Shown here piece by piece: positions 1 to 7,678 of a stretch of 30,649 nt of DNA. The DNA is from WJLC01 sp964600865 (GTDB lineage: Archaea; Nanobdellota; Nanobdellia; Pacearchaeales; GW2011-AR1): assembly GCA_964600865.1 (NCBI GenBank), contig CAZRJP010000007.1:1-30649 (forward strand). Direction: 5' to 3'. How positions within the stretch are numbered: position 1 is the first letter of the stretch; every line of letters begins with the position of its first letter. The notes under the pieces are model-generated. The model did not search any database. It was not told where the DNA came from and saw only the letters and a list, made by a program, of their open reading frames with translations. A program made the translations under genes and the position numbers.

Positions 1-2
1 AT

Positions 3-1763
3 AATTATTCAGCTTCAGAAACAGACACAATAAGTGTAAATGATGGGAATGAGGTTTGTTGGAAGTATCATGCATGGGATGGTGTTGGTCAAAGTAATAT
101 GAGTGATGAGTATTGCTTTACAGTTGAGAATACAGTTCCAACTCATTCTACACCTATTTTGAATTCAAGTTCTGGAACAAATTATACAGATGAGAATCTT
201 ACTGTTTACAATCAATCAACTAGTGATGTAGATAATGACCCAGTTAAAAATATAATAACCTGGTATAAGGATGATAGCTCAATTAGTGTGTTGAATATGC
301 CGTTTGAAGGTGGAAGTAATACTACTTGGACAAAGGACTACTCAGGTTATGGTAATAATGGAACAGTTACAGGTGCAAATTGGGATGCAGCAGGAGGTTA
401 TGATGGTAAAGGGGCTTATGAGTTTGATACAGAAGAGTCAGACCATATATTAATTGGAGATTTGAATCCCTTGAATATAACAATTACTGCATGGGTTAAC
501 CCTTTTAGTGTTTCTGGGTCTTATAATTATATTATGAGTAATGCGAGAGATTGTTGTGGAGATTACAATGGAACAGAATTAAGGATTGTTAACGGAGCAT
601 TGAGGGCCACAATATGGAATACCTCTGCTTCTGCTCTCAATTCGGTCAAATCTATTTCAGTAGATAAGTGGACTCATGTAGCATTTACTTATGATGGGGA
701 GAGTATGAGGGTTTATATTAATGGAACTGAGGATAATAGTAAAGAGGAATCTTCGGGTATCGGAAGAGAGGCATCTTATGACATGGCTATTGGGGGAATG
801 GGGCATAATCCTTCCTCATATAATTTCAACGGAACAATTGATGATGTCCGAATATTCAATAGGTCATTATCTGCAGAACAAATTGCAGCATTATATAATA
901 ATGAGACAGATAAGATAGTTTCTCAAGAAACTTCTGAACAGGATACATGGGAAGCATGTATTACTCCAAATGATGGAGTACAAGATGGAGAAGAAAAATG
1001 TAGCAATAATTTAACAATATTAAATAGTGTTCCAACTGTAACATTGATTTCTCCAAGTGATGGAGAGGAAATTACTAATAGAACACCTACTTTTGTATGG
1101 GAAGGAAATGACCCTGATGGGGATTCATTAATTTATGATTTGAATTTGACTTTAGTTCCTAATAGTTTATGTACTGATTCAGATTTGAATCAATCAGCCT
1201 TATCCCAAGAGAATTATACTGTTGAAGACCCATTGAATTGTTTATATGATTATGATGATTATTATGCATGGAGTGTAAGAGCAAGTGATGATGATGGTTC
1301 AACATATGGAGAATGGTCGGAATCATGGGCAGTTAATATTAGTTCAGAGATTATTATTAGTTTGCCAACTGATTCAATAGCATTTGGAGATATAGAGAAT
1401 AATGCCTCAAAGAATACTACAACAGATAATCCTGAGCCATTTACTATACAAAATGATGGAAATTGTATGATTAATACAACAATAAATGCAACACAGTTAT
1501 TTGATAATGCTGCTACAGCATCAGAGTATTTTAAGTATAAAATAGATAATAAAACAGGGGAAGAAGGTAGTTTTGATTGGAGTAAATCTATAACTTCATG
1601 GCAACAAATGCCAATAGAAGATGATGAAATGGCGATTGTAGAGATGGATTGGAATGATAGTATGGATATAGCAGAAACAGATTTATATGTAAGAGTTCCT
1701 GTAGAAGAAGGAGCTGGAATTAAAACTACAAATGTTCACTTCACTTCAAGTTTAGGAGAATAA
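3..1763 (+). CDS. Secreted LamG-domain surface protein, 5' end cut by window edge
   Basis: The frame is open from base 3 with no stop, so the ATG at 99 is probably internal and the true start lies left of the window. Counting from that Met, residues about 63-268 form a LamG/concanavalin-A-like jelly roll. It begins LNMPFEGG and contains ITAWVNPF, WTHVAFTYDG, VYINGT and the closing FNGTIDDVRIFNRSLS, typical of Laminin_G_3 domains that bind glycans or structural ligands. An Ig/FN3-like domain follows (about 310-415, VPTVTLISPSDGE, NDPDGDSLIYDL). A C-terminal beta domain (about 418-554) has PFTIQNDGNCMINTT and a final VRVPVEEGAG motif resembling WxL/camelysin-type secreted modules. There is no C-terminal membrane segment, so it is probably held on the surface by partners. 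It heads a run of surface-protein genes. LamG is clear; the ligand is unknown. Confidence 0.85.
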   Translation, partial: NYSASETDTISVNDGNEVCWKYHAWDGVGQSNMSDEYCFTVENTVPTHSTPILNSSSGTNYTDENLTVYNQSTSDVDNDPVKNIITWYKDDSSISVLNMPFEGGSNTTWTKDYSGYGNNGTVTGANWDAAGGYDGKGAYEFDTEESDHILIGDLNPLNITITAWVNPFSVSGSYNYIMSNARDCCGDYNGTELRIVNGALRATIWNTSASALNSVKSISVDKWTHVAFTYDGESMRVYINGTEDNSKEESSGIGREASYDMAIGGMGHNPSSYNFNGTIDDVRIFNRSLSAEQIAALYNNETDKIVSQETSEQDTWEACITPNDGVQDGEEKCSNNLTILNSVPTVTLISPSDGEEITNRTPTFVWEGNDPDGDSLIYDLNLTLVPNSLCTDSDLNQSALSQENYTVEDPLNCLYDYDDYYAWSVRASDDDGSTYGEWSESWAVNISSEIIISLPTDSIAFGDIENNASKNTTTDNPEPFTIQNDGNCMINTTINATQLFDNAATASEYFKYKIDNKTGEEGSFDWSKSITSWQQMPIEDDEMAIVEMDWNDSMDIAETDLYVRVPVEEGAGIKTTNVHFTSSLGE

Positions 1764-1943
1764 ATTTTTCAAAAAAATTTAGAGTAAACCAGGATAAAAG
1801 ACAAAATCAGGACTAAAACAAACAATAAAAAAATCAAACCAGAATAAAATACAAAACCAGGATAAAATATAAATAAAAAAATCAAACTAGAAGATAAAAG
1901 TAAAACAAATAAAAAAATCAAACCAGGATAAAAGACAAATATA
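1764..1943. repeat. A-rich array of six imperfect AAACCAGGATAAAA repeats
   Basis: The intergenic stretch between the LamG gene and the next surface gene is almost free of G+C except for a recurring motif, consensus AAACCAGGATAAAA. Copies or near copies start at about 1786, 1804 (AAATCAGGACTAAAA), 1836 (AAACCAGAATAAAA), 1854, 1884 (AAACTAGAAGATAAAA) and 1920. Several are preceded by AAAAAAATC and followed by a short ACAAA. Spacing is irregular (18, 32, 18, 30 and 36 bases), unlike CRISPR. The last copy ends about ten bases before the next start codon. It could be a protein-binding operator array, a decayed tandem duplication, or a source of unstructured A-rich leader RNA. Confidence 0.6.
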
Positions 1944-3170
1944 ATGAGGATGATAAAAATGAAAAAGAATATGGAAATAAAAAACAAAAAATCTTTTGCA
2001 GTTTTAGTAATAGGATGCTTAATTTTAATTTTATTTATTCAGAGTATTTTTGCATTAGGTGTTGTTCCAGGAAAAAGAACATATGGAATAGAGGATGTTG
2101 GAAAGGAATTTTCATTTACTGTTTTGAATTCTGAGGAAAAAGATATGAATGTTGAGTTTAGTGTTAATGGATATTTAAAGGATATTATTGAATTAAATAA
2201 GAAAGAGGTTCATTTTTCTTCATCAGAAAAATCAAAGACTTTTACTTATAGATTGAAAAGAACCCCTGCGATTTATATGAGGCCTGGGGAGAATGTTGGA
2301 AGGATTGTTATTAGAGAGATAGCTGAAGATGAAGAAGTAACGCCATTTAGTGCATTGCCAGGAGTTTCTACTGAGATATCTATTTTTAGATTACACCCAA
2401 ACAAGTATCTTGATTCAAGAGTAGAGATATTAGAAGCAGGAGAGAATGAAGTAACTGAATTTTCAATGCCTGTTATTAATAGAGGAGAAGAGGGAATAAA
2501 TAGTCTTGAAGCAGATATAAAAATATCTAAGGAAGATGTTTCAATTGATAATGTAAAAAGTGAGGAAATTTCTTTAGAAAGTTTAGAAAGAAAGGATTTA
2601 TCTGCAGAATGGGTTGCAAATGTTCCAGAAGGAGTTTACAAGGCTACAATTGATTTTATTTATGATGATGAGATAGCTACTTATTATAGAAATTTTAAGG
2701 TTGGAGATGTTGAGATGAATGTTTCTGAGATTTTTGTAGAGGATTTTGAATTAGGAAGTATAGTCACATTAAATGTTCTTGTTGAAAATAGTTGGAATGA
2801 AGAATTAAAAGAAGTTTATGCTAATCTTGTTCTTTATGATAAATCTAATAAAAAAGTAGTAGATGTTAATAGTGCTCCATATGATATTCCTGCTTCAGAG
2901 AAAGAAATGGTAAAAATTTATTGGGATACTTCAGATATAAAAGAGGGTGTTTATAATGGATTTATAAAAATAATAACAAAAGAATCTGTAAGTAAACAAG
3001 GATTAAAAGTTATTATTACTTCTGATGGAATTAGTTTAGAATTAGAATCAAATGAATTTATTTTAGGAGGGAGTAAACAAGATGTTATTATTTGGGTTAT
3101 TATAATTTTACTTATTGGAATAGGAATAACAATGAGATTATTAAAAAATATGTCTAAGAAGAGGAAATGA
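1944..3170 (+). CDS. Membrane-anchored WxLIP-like beta-sandwich surface protein (paralogue 1)
   Basis: The architecture is a short basic N-terminus, a signal peptide (about residues 17-37, ending FALG), an extracellular all-beta region, one C-terminal transmembrane helix (about 377-397) and a KNMSKKRK cytoplasmic tail. The mature protein starts GVVPGKRTYG. Its first domain carries RPGENVGRIVIRE, followed by P-KYLDSRVEI and then a NEW3/CARDB-like domain. The same signposts recur in the gene at 4056, so the two are paralogues. The order of signal peptide, two beta domains, helix and basic tail matches the WxL-interacting proteins (DUF916 plus DUF3324) of Gram-positive bacteria; this is inference from layout and motif spacing. 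The start could also be the ATG at 1950, 1959 or 1971. It probably works at the cell surface with the adjacent secreted proteins. Confidence 0.8.
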   Translation: MRMIKMKKNMEIKNKKSFAVLVIGCLILILFIQSIFALGVVPGKRTYGIEDVGKEFSFTVLNSEEKDMNVEFSVNGYLKDIIELNKKEVHFSSSEKSKTFTYRLKRTPAIYMRPGENVGRIVIREIAEDEEVTPFSALPGVSTEISIFRLHPNKYLDSRVEILEAGENEVTEFSMPVINRGEEGINSLEADIKISKEDVSIDNVKSEEISLESLERKDLSAEWVANVPEGVYKATIDFIYDDEIATYYRNFKVGDVEMNVSEIFVEDFELGSIVTLNVLVENSWNEELKEVYANLVLYDKSNKKVVDVNSAPYDIPASEKEMVKIYWDTSDIKEGVYNGFIKIITKESVSKQGLKVIITSDGISLELESNEFILGGSKQDVIIWVIIILLIGIGITMRLLKNMSKKRK

Positions 3171-3190
3171 TTATAATTATTGGATTGGCA

Positions 3191-3205
3191 CAAAGTTTAT
3201 AAACA
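3191..3205 (+). promoter_or_regulatory. TATA-box promoter for the 3245 gene
   Basis: AAAGTTTATAAACAAA places a palindromic TTTATAAA box at 3196-3203, about 45 bases before the ATG at 3245. The same element stands before other genes in the window, for example TTTATAAA before the L7Ae gene. Start of transcription would be expected near 3222-3226, giving a leader of roughly 20 bases. Confidence 0.55.
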
Positions 3206-3244
3206 AATTTTTCTTATTTAGTTTAAGTAAAATAATAAAAAGAG

Positions 3245-3436
3245 ATGAAAGTTGAAAAGGTTGTTGTGACGTTATTGTTGATTGCTATGATATTTTCTGT
3301 AGTAACTTTAGTTGTTAGTTTAAGTACTGGAATGAATATTGGAAATGATTCAGATAAGGTACAAGTAGCAAGTGTAGGCCTAACAATTTCTGAACCTACT
3401 ATTAAACAAAATAATGAGACTAATGATGGAACATAA
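3245..3436 (+). CDS. 63-residue single-pass membrane or secreted peptide
   Basis: MKVEKVVV begins a protein with one hydrophobic helix (about residues 7-27) and then a short polar extracellular segment ending in NNETNDGT. I recognise no family. It has its own TATA-like box upstream and overlaps the next gene by 11-23 bases depending on that gene's start, so the two are probably co-translated. Its position between a WxLIP-like anchor and a secreted WxL-like protein suggests a role in the same surface assembly, as a small membrane component or a short pilin-like or processed peptide. Coding potential is supported by codon use like its neighbours and by the operon-like overlap; the function is not known. 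Confidence 0.65.
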   Translation: MKVEKVVVTLLLIAMIFSVVTLVVSLSTGMNIGNDSDKVQVASVGLTISEPTIKQNNETNDGT

Positions 3437-4016
3437 AAAGGTTATTTTAGGATTATCTATTTTTGTAACAATTGTAGTTTTTTCAATTTTAATGCTTACT
3501 TTAAGAAATTTTGGAGTTATGACTGGACATGCTACTGCTACTGGAGAAGCAAATCTTACTATACAGACTGCAGCAAGTATATCTTTTAATATTAGTCAAG
3601 TTAATTGGGGAACTGGATATGTAAATGAAACTGAACCAAGTGCTACATTAGATACAGAAGGAGCAATGAATGGTACAGATTGGGATTCAGTTAATTCAGG
3701 TTTAGTTGTACAAAATGATGGTAATGTTAATGTTAGTTTAAATCTTACCTCCTCTAAAAATGCAGACGATTTTATTGGAGGAACTGACCCGTCTTTTAAA
3801 TGGAGAGCTTCTGAAAATGAAACAGATAGTTGTCCTGGAACCTTAAGTGTTACAAGTTATACTTCAGCAACTACATCACATCAAAATCTTTGTGATAATA
3901 TGGGTTATATAGATACAAAGGATACTATTGAAATTGATTTAGAAGTAGTTGTCCCACAAGATGCTTTAGGAACTAAGGGAGTTGTAATAACTGCACATGG
4001 AACAGCAGTTGCATAA
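3414..4016 (+). CDS. Secreted WxL/camelysin-like surface protein
   Basis: After a signal sequence (hydrophobic to about residue 37, cleavage likely near GHATATGEA) comes a single beta-rich domain of about 160 residues without a second membrane helix. Features include INWGTGYV, LVVQNDGNVNVSLNLTS, FKWRAS, one cysteine pair (DSCPG and NLCDN) and a terminal VVVPQDALGTKGVVITAHGTA strand pair. The QNDGN...VPxxA pattern also ends the LamG protein at the window start. The layout resembles WxL and camelysin/TasA domains of Gram-positive surface proteins, although a clear WxL tripeptide is absent. The ATG at 3426 (MEHKKV) is a better start than 3414, since sister genes begin MERK. It overlaps the upstream gene and is followed by a WxLIP-like gene. 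Confidence 0.75.
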   Translation: MRLMMEHKKVILGLSIFVTIVVFSILMLTLRNFGVMTGHATATGEANLTIQTAASISFNISQVNWGTGYVNETEPSATLDTEGAMNGTDWDSVNSGLVVQNDGNVNVSLNLTSSKNADDFIGGTDPSFKWRASENETDSCPGTLSVTSYTSATTSHQNLCDNMGYIDTKDTIEIDLEVVVPQDALGTKGVVITAHGTAVA

Positions 4017-4055
4017 AGTAGTAAATTATAAAAACTAATTTTTAATTTATATTAT

Positions 4056-5204
4056 ATGGTTAATAAAAGAGGACTCTTAATTTTTTTTGTTTTAATTATT
4101 TCTATGCAATTGGTTTCTAGTTTAGGAATTGTTCCAGCTAAAGTAGAGTTGGATTATAGGCCTGGTTATGAAAATACTTTTAATTATAGATTTTCTGGAG
4201 CATCAGATATTACTAAGGATGTTGAGGTATTTTTAGAGGGAGAGTTATCTGAGTATATGGAGGCAAATGAACATATTCTTAATCCAAGAAGAGAAAATAG
4301 TTTTGAAGTTACTTTAAAGTTACCTGAAGAAGGCCTAAAACCAGGTAAGAATATTGGATATGTTGGAGTTAGAGAAAGGATTGATGAAGAGTTAGTTGGG
4401 GGAAATGTAGGAACAGCAGTGAATATAAGAAGTGTTTTTATAGTAAATGTAGAGTATCCTGGAAAATACCTTGAATTAAGTTTTAAATCACATAATGTAA
4501 ATGAAGGAGAACCAATTAATTTTGAATTAGGTGTGGTAAATAAAGGAGATAAGGATGTAGTAATGAATCCAAGAATTGAGATTTATACTAATGAAGGAGA
4601 ATTAATTGAAACTTTAACACTTAGAGAAAGAGAGATAAAAAGTCAAGAACGAATAGATTTGCAAAAGCCATTAGATACTACAGGGTATACTCCTGGAAAA
4701 TATTATGCTATAGCTAAGGTGGAGTATGATAATGGAAATATGATATCAGAAGTAGAAAGTGAATTTAGAATTGGCGAATTAATAGTTAATATTCTTAATT
4801 ATACTGAAAGAATTAAAATTAATGGATTACAAAAATTTGAGTTAGAAGTAGAGAGTGGATGGAATAATAAAATAGAAGGGGTTTATGCAAGTGTTTCAAT
4901 TTCTAATGAAACTCAGTTTATGGATGAATTTAAAACATCTCCAACTGACCTTTCTCCTTGGCAAAGCAAAGATATTTATGGTTATTTAGATACATCAATT
5001 TTTTCAAAAGGAATGTATGAAGCAGATGTAACTGTTACTTATTATGGAGATGATGAAATTAAGAGATTACATACAATACTTCCTGTAGAGTTTTATATAG
5101 AAGAAACTAATTTTATGTTAATTGCAATTATTCTTGCAATAAGTATCTTTATATTAATTCTATTAATTATAGTATTAATAATTAAAAATGGAAAGAAAAA
5201 ATAA
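4056..5204 (+). CDS. Membrane-anchored WxLIP-like beta-sandwich surface protein (paralogue 2)
   Basis: The signal peptide (residues 1-22, ending VSSLG) is followed by mature GIVPAKVELDYRPGYENTF. A first beta domain carries KPGKNIGYVGVRE, then PGKYLELSFKSHNVNEGE leads into a NEW3/CARDB-like second domain and a third beta stretch. One transmembrane helix (about 354-376) and the basic tail KNGKKK finish the protein. It shares motif order and anchor with the gene at 1944. The layout is that of WxL-interacting proteins, in which DUF916 binds peptidoglycan or a WxL partner; the archaeon would have another cell-envelope ligand, so function is inferred. TATA-like ATTATAAAAAC at about 4024 lies close enough for a nearly leaderless transcript. 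Its 3' end overlaps the next gene by 17 bases. Confidence 0.8.
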   Translation: MVNKRGLLIFFVLIISMQLVSSLGIVPAKVELDYRPGYENTFNYRFSGASDITKDVEVFLEGELSEYMEANEHILNPRRENSFEVTLKLPEEGLKPGKNIGYVGVRERIDEELVGGNVGTAVNIRSVFIVNVEYPGKYLELSFKSHNVNEGEPINFELGVVNKGDKDVVMNPRIEIYTNEGELIETLTLREREIKSQERIDLQKPLDTTGYTPGKYYAIAKVEYDNGNMISEVESEFRIGELIVNILNYTERIKINGLQKFELEVESGWNNKIEGVYASVSISNETQFMDEFKTSPTDLSPWQSKDIYGYLDTSIFSKGMYEADVTVTYYGDDEIKRLHTILPVEFYIEETNFMLIAIILAISIFILILLIIVLIIKNGKKK

Positions 5205-5625
5205 ACTAATTATTTTTAATGTAATTTTAATTTTTTTAATAAGTTTAGCAACTCTTTTATTTGTTTTATTTGGAGAGAATTTATTTGTTTTACAGGAAAC
5301 AGAGGTTCCTGCTGTTTTAGTTGTGAGCAATTATACTGCATGGAATATAACTCAAGATGGAGATATTTTGGATTTTGGAGTTATTAGAAAAGGAACAAAT
5401 AGTGAAAAAAAGATTAGTATAGCTAATGAGTACTCTTTTCCTATTAAATTTGAGTTTAATGTTAAAGGAAATATTTCTGATTTTATAGATTCTAAAGTGG
5501 TTTATTTATCCTCAAAGGAAGATAAGGATGTTGTTTTTAGTACAAAATATGTTACTAATGAGAGTTTTGGAAAGTATTCAGGAATTGTAAGAGTAATTGT
5601 TAAAAGAGCTTTTGACCGTAGTTAA
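5188..5625 (+). CDS. Small membrane-anchored ASH/DUF1573-like protein
   Basis: The N-terminus MERKNKLIIF is followed by a transmembrane helix (about 8-28) and an extracytoplasmic domain of some 100 residues. LDFGVIRKGTNSEKKISIAN, then FPIKFEFNVKGNISDFI and a final FGKYSGIVRVIVKR, is the pattern of ASPM-SPD2-Hydin/DUF1573 immunoglobulin-like folds: a statement that something equals or exceeds a level, then strand pairs with NxxxxPI. The gene begins inside the 3' end of the upstream WxLIP-like gene, a 17-base overlap in another frame, which argues for translational coupling. It is likely to be a structural partner of the surface complex. The domain match is by pattern only. Confidence 0.65.
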   Translation: MERKNKLIIFNVILIFLISLATLLFVLFGENLFVLQETEVPAVLVVSNYTAWNITQDGDILDFGVIRKGTNSEKKISIANEYSFPIKFEFNVKGNISDFIDSKVVYLSSKEDKDVVFSTKYVTNESFGKYSGIVRVIVKRAFDRS

Positions 5626-5681
5626 TAATGAATTTCTTATTTTGGGGTAGATTTTTATACTTAAAATAACTATTTTTTTAA

Positions 5682-7646
5682 ATGGAAAGAAAGAGGGTGA
5701 TTAGAGTAACTTGCATTTTTATTTTTCTTTTTTTATTAGGTAGTATTATACTTAATTATCCTGCAAACACTTCTATAATTAGTGGAAAAGCAGTAACAGC
5801 AACAGTCTCTTTCACTATATTAGGAGATGTTAGAGTAAATGTAACTGCTCCTCAAAATATTACATATAATTTTACTAAAACCGATAGAGTGAATAATAAT
5901 TATACTTTAGATTTGAATGTTACTTCTAATACAGATAGTTTAAGTTGGACTTATGATTTATATGATTTAAAACATGATGAGAATGTAAATTTATCTGTTT
6001 TATTTGAACCAAACACTACTTTTAATGCAGTAAGATGGTCTAATGAATTAACTGTTCATGGAGAGGATGATTCTGGAGATGAAGATAGTGATAGTGTTGT
6101 GTTTTTTGTATTTGTTCCTAATTCTGCACCAGAAATATTAAATTTAACTGAAGAAAATTATTTTTGTGAGGGAGATAGTGTTAGTGAATTTTTTAATACA
6201 AGTGATGTGGATGAAGATAGATTACAAGTAGATATAAATCCAGTTGGGCCTTTTTATGTAAATCCTCATTATACAAATGAAGGAGATATTATCTCAAGAA
6301 TTGAATTGTATTCTGGACTTTTGGAAAAAGAAGATGTAGGGTATTATGAAAGAGTTATTTCAGCTAATGATATGTATAATGATACTTGTTGTGTTGATAC
6401 AAAAGATGTTAATATGACTATTATTGGAATAAACAATGCTCCTGAAACTCCAGAAATCGGTGTTCAGACAGTTAATACAAAAGGGGAGAATAGTACTTTT
6501 TATTATGAAGTCAATGTTTCAGATGTAGAAGATGGAGATAATCGTAGTTCTGGCAACTTTAATTTTTCTTTAAATATTTCTGGAGATGAAGATTTATTTA
6601 ATATATCAGATACAGGTGTAATTAATTTTACTCCTAATGATTCTCATATTGGTGTTTATAATGTTTCAATTTATATTACAGATCAGGGAATTAATGACCC
6701 TCATGAAAAGATAATGGAAGAGTGTGGCCAAACAGGAGACCCAATAACTACTGAAGAGAATTTTTCTTTAACTGTAACTGATGAAAATAGAGCACCTATT
6801 ATTACAGATTATTATCCTGAGAATTTAACTTTAAATGTTAAGGGAGCAGAGGGATTGTATTTTAATATAACTAAGTATGACCCAGATGAAACTATTCCTG
6901 ATACTTATTGGTATGTTGGAGGTTCCTTAAAAGAGTATGATACTGGAAATAGTACAGATGAATTTAGATATTCTTTTGGATGTGGGGTTGAAGGAAATTA
7001 TGATATAATAGTTAATGTTACAGATGGGTTGTTAGGTGATTCTGTTACTTGGAATGTTGAAGTGGAGAAAGTAGCTTGTTCAACTCCGCCTCCTAAGGGG
7101 GGTGGCGGAGGTGGTGGAGGTATTAGTTGTATTGAAGATTGGGTTTGTGGTAATTGGCATGTATGTCAGAGTTTGGATTACTCTTTAGAACAGGGTTTAT
7201 TTTCAGGAGAAGATTATAGGGAAGTAAAAAGCCAGTGTGAGAATTTATCATTAGATATGAATAAATGTGGTGTTCAAATAAGGGATTGTACTGATTTGAA
7301 TTTTTGTAATACTACTTATAAAAAACCAGAACAATTTCAGGCATGTTATTATGTTAAAGAACCTAGTTGTTATGACGGAGTACAAAATTGTCATCATGGT
7401 TCTTGTGAATTATTGGTTGATTGTGGAGGACCTTGTGACCCATGTCCAACTTGTTCAGATGGAATACAAAATCAGGGAGAAGATGGAGTTGATTGTGGAG
7501 GACCTTGCCCTTATCCTTGCCCACCAAAAAAACCTCTTTTTAAATACATAATGATAATCCTTATATTACTAATATTAATTGTTTTAATCTTAATAAAGAT
7601 AGTTAAGATATTAAGAGTAAGACAAAGATTAAATAAATATGAATAA
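5682..7646 (+). CDS. Cys-rich cadherin-like surface protein with TSP1-like and DCGGPC repeats
   Basis: It has a signal anchor (residues about 5-28) and then two or three cadherin/Ig-like modules marked NSAPEI, NNAPETP, INFTPNDSHIGVYNVSIYITD and ENRAPIITD. A poly-Gly hinge follows at about 473-480. Next is a TSP1-like unit (CIEDWVCGNWHVC ... QIRDCTDLNFC ... KKPEQFQAC) at about 483-560, then two C-DGxQNxGExGxDCGGPC repeats (about 564-620). A single C-terminal helix (about 626-645) and a basic tail end the protein. The DCGGPC units are nearly identical at DNA level (around 7420 and 7490), so they arose by recent duplication. These Cys-rich repeats are common in DPANN and some bacterial surface proteins and probably form disulphide-stabilised stalks near the membrane. 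Start MERKRV matches the style of neighbouring genes. Confidence 0.82.
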   Translation: MERKRVIRVTCIFIFLFLLGSIILNYPANTSIISGKAVTATVSFTILGDVRVNVTAPQNITYNFTKTDRVNNNYTLDLNVTSNTDSLSWTYDLYDLKHDENVNLSVLFEPNTTFNAVRWSNELTVHGEDDSGDEDSDSVVFFVFVPNSAPEILNLTEENYFCEGDSVSEFFNTSDVDEDRLQVDINPVGPFYVNPHYTNEGDIISRIELYSGLLEKEDVGYYERVISANDMYNDTCCVDTKDVNMTIIGINNAPETPEIGVQTVNTKGENSTFYYEVNVSDVEDGDNRSSGNFNFSLNISGDEDLFNISDTGVINFTPNDSHIGVYNVSIYITDQGINDPHEKIMEECGQTGDPITTEENFSLTVTDENRAPIITDYYPENLTLNVKGAEGLYFNITKYDPDETIPDTYWYVGGSLKEYDTGNSTDEFRYSFGCGVEGNYDIIVNVTDGLLGDSVTWNVEVEKVACSTPPPKGGGGGGGGISCIEDWVCGNWHVCQSLDYSLEQGLFSGEDYREVKSQCENLSLDMNKCGVQIRDCTDLNFCNTTYKKPEQFQACYYVKEPSCYDGVQNCHHGSCELLVDCGGPCDPCPTCSDGIQNQGEDGVDCGGPCPYPCPPKKPLFKYIMIILILLILIVLILIKIVKILRVRQRLNKYE

Positions 7647-7678
7647 TATGGTATAAATAAGGTGTATAAAGAGGAAAA

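Noticed and set aside
1785..1939. CRISPR array
   Set aside because: Repeat units are short, imperfect and irregularly spaced, and no cas genes are present; the nearby nuclease at 25815 is of RecB/AddB type and far away.
1769..1987. Minus-strand hydrophobic 72-codon frame over the repeat array
   Set aside because: It is the reverse of the A-rich repeats, which reads as Phe/Ile/Leu runs; no ribosome site or promoter.
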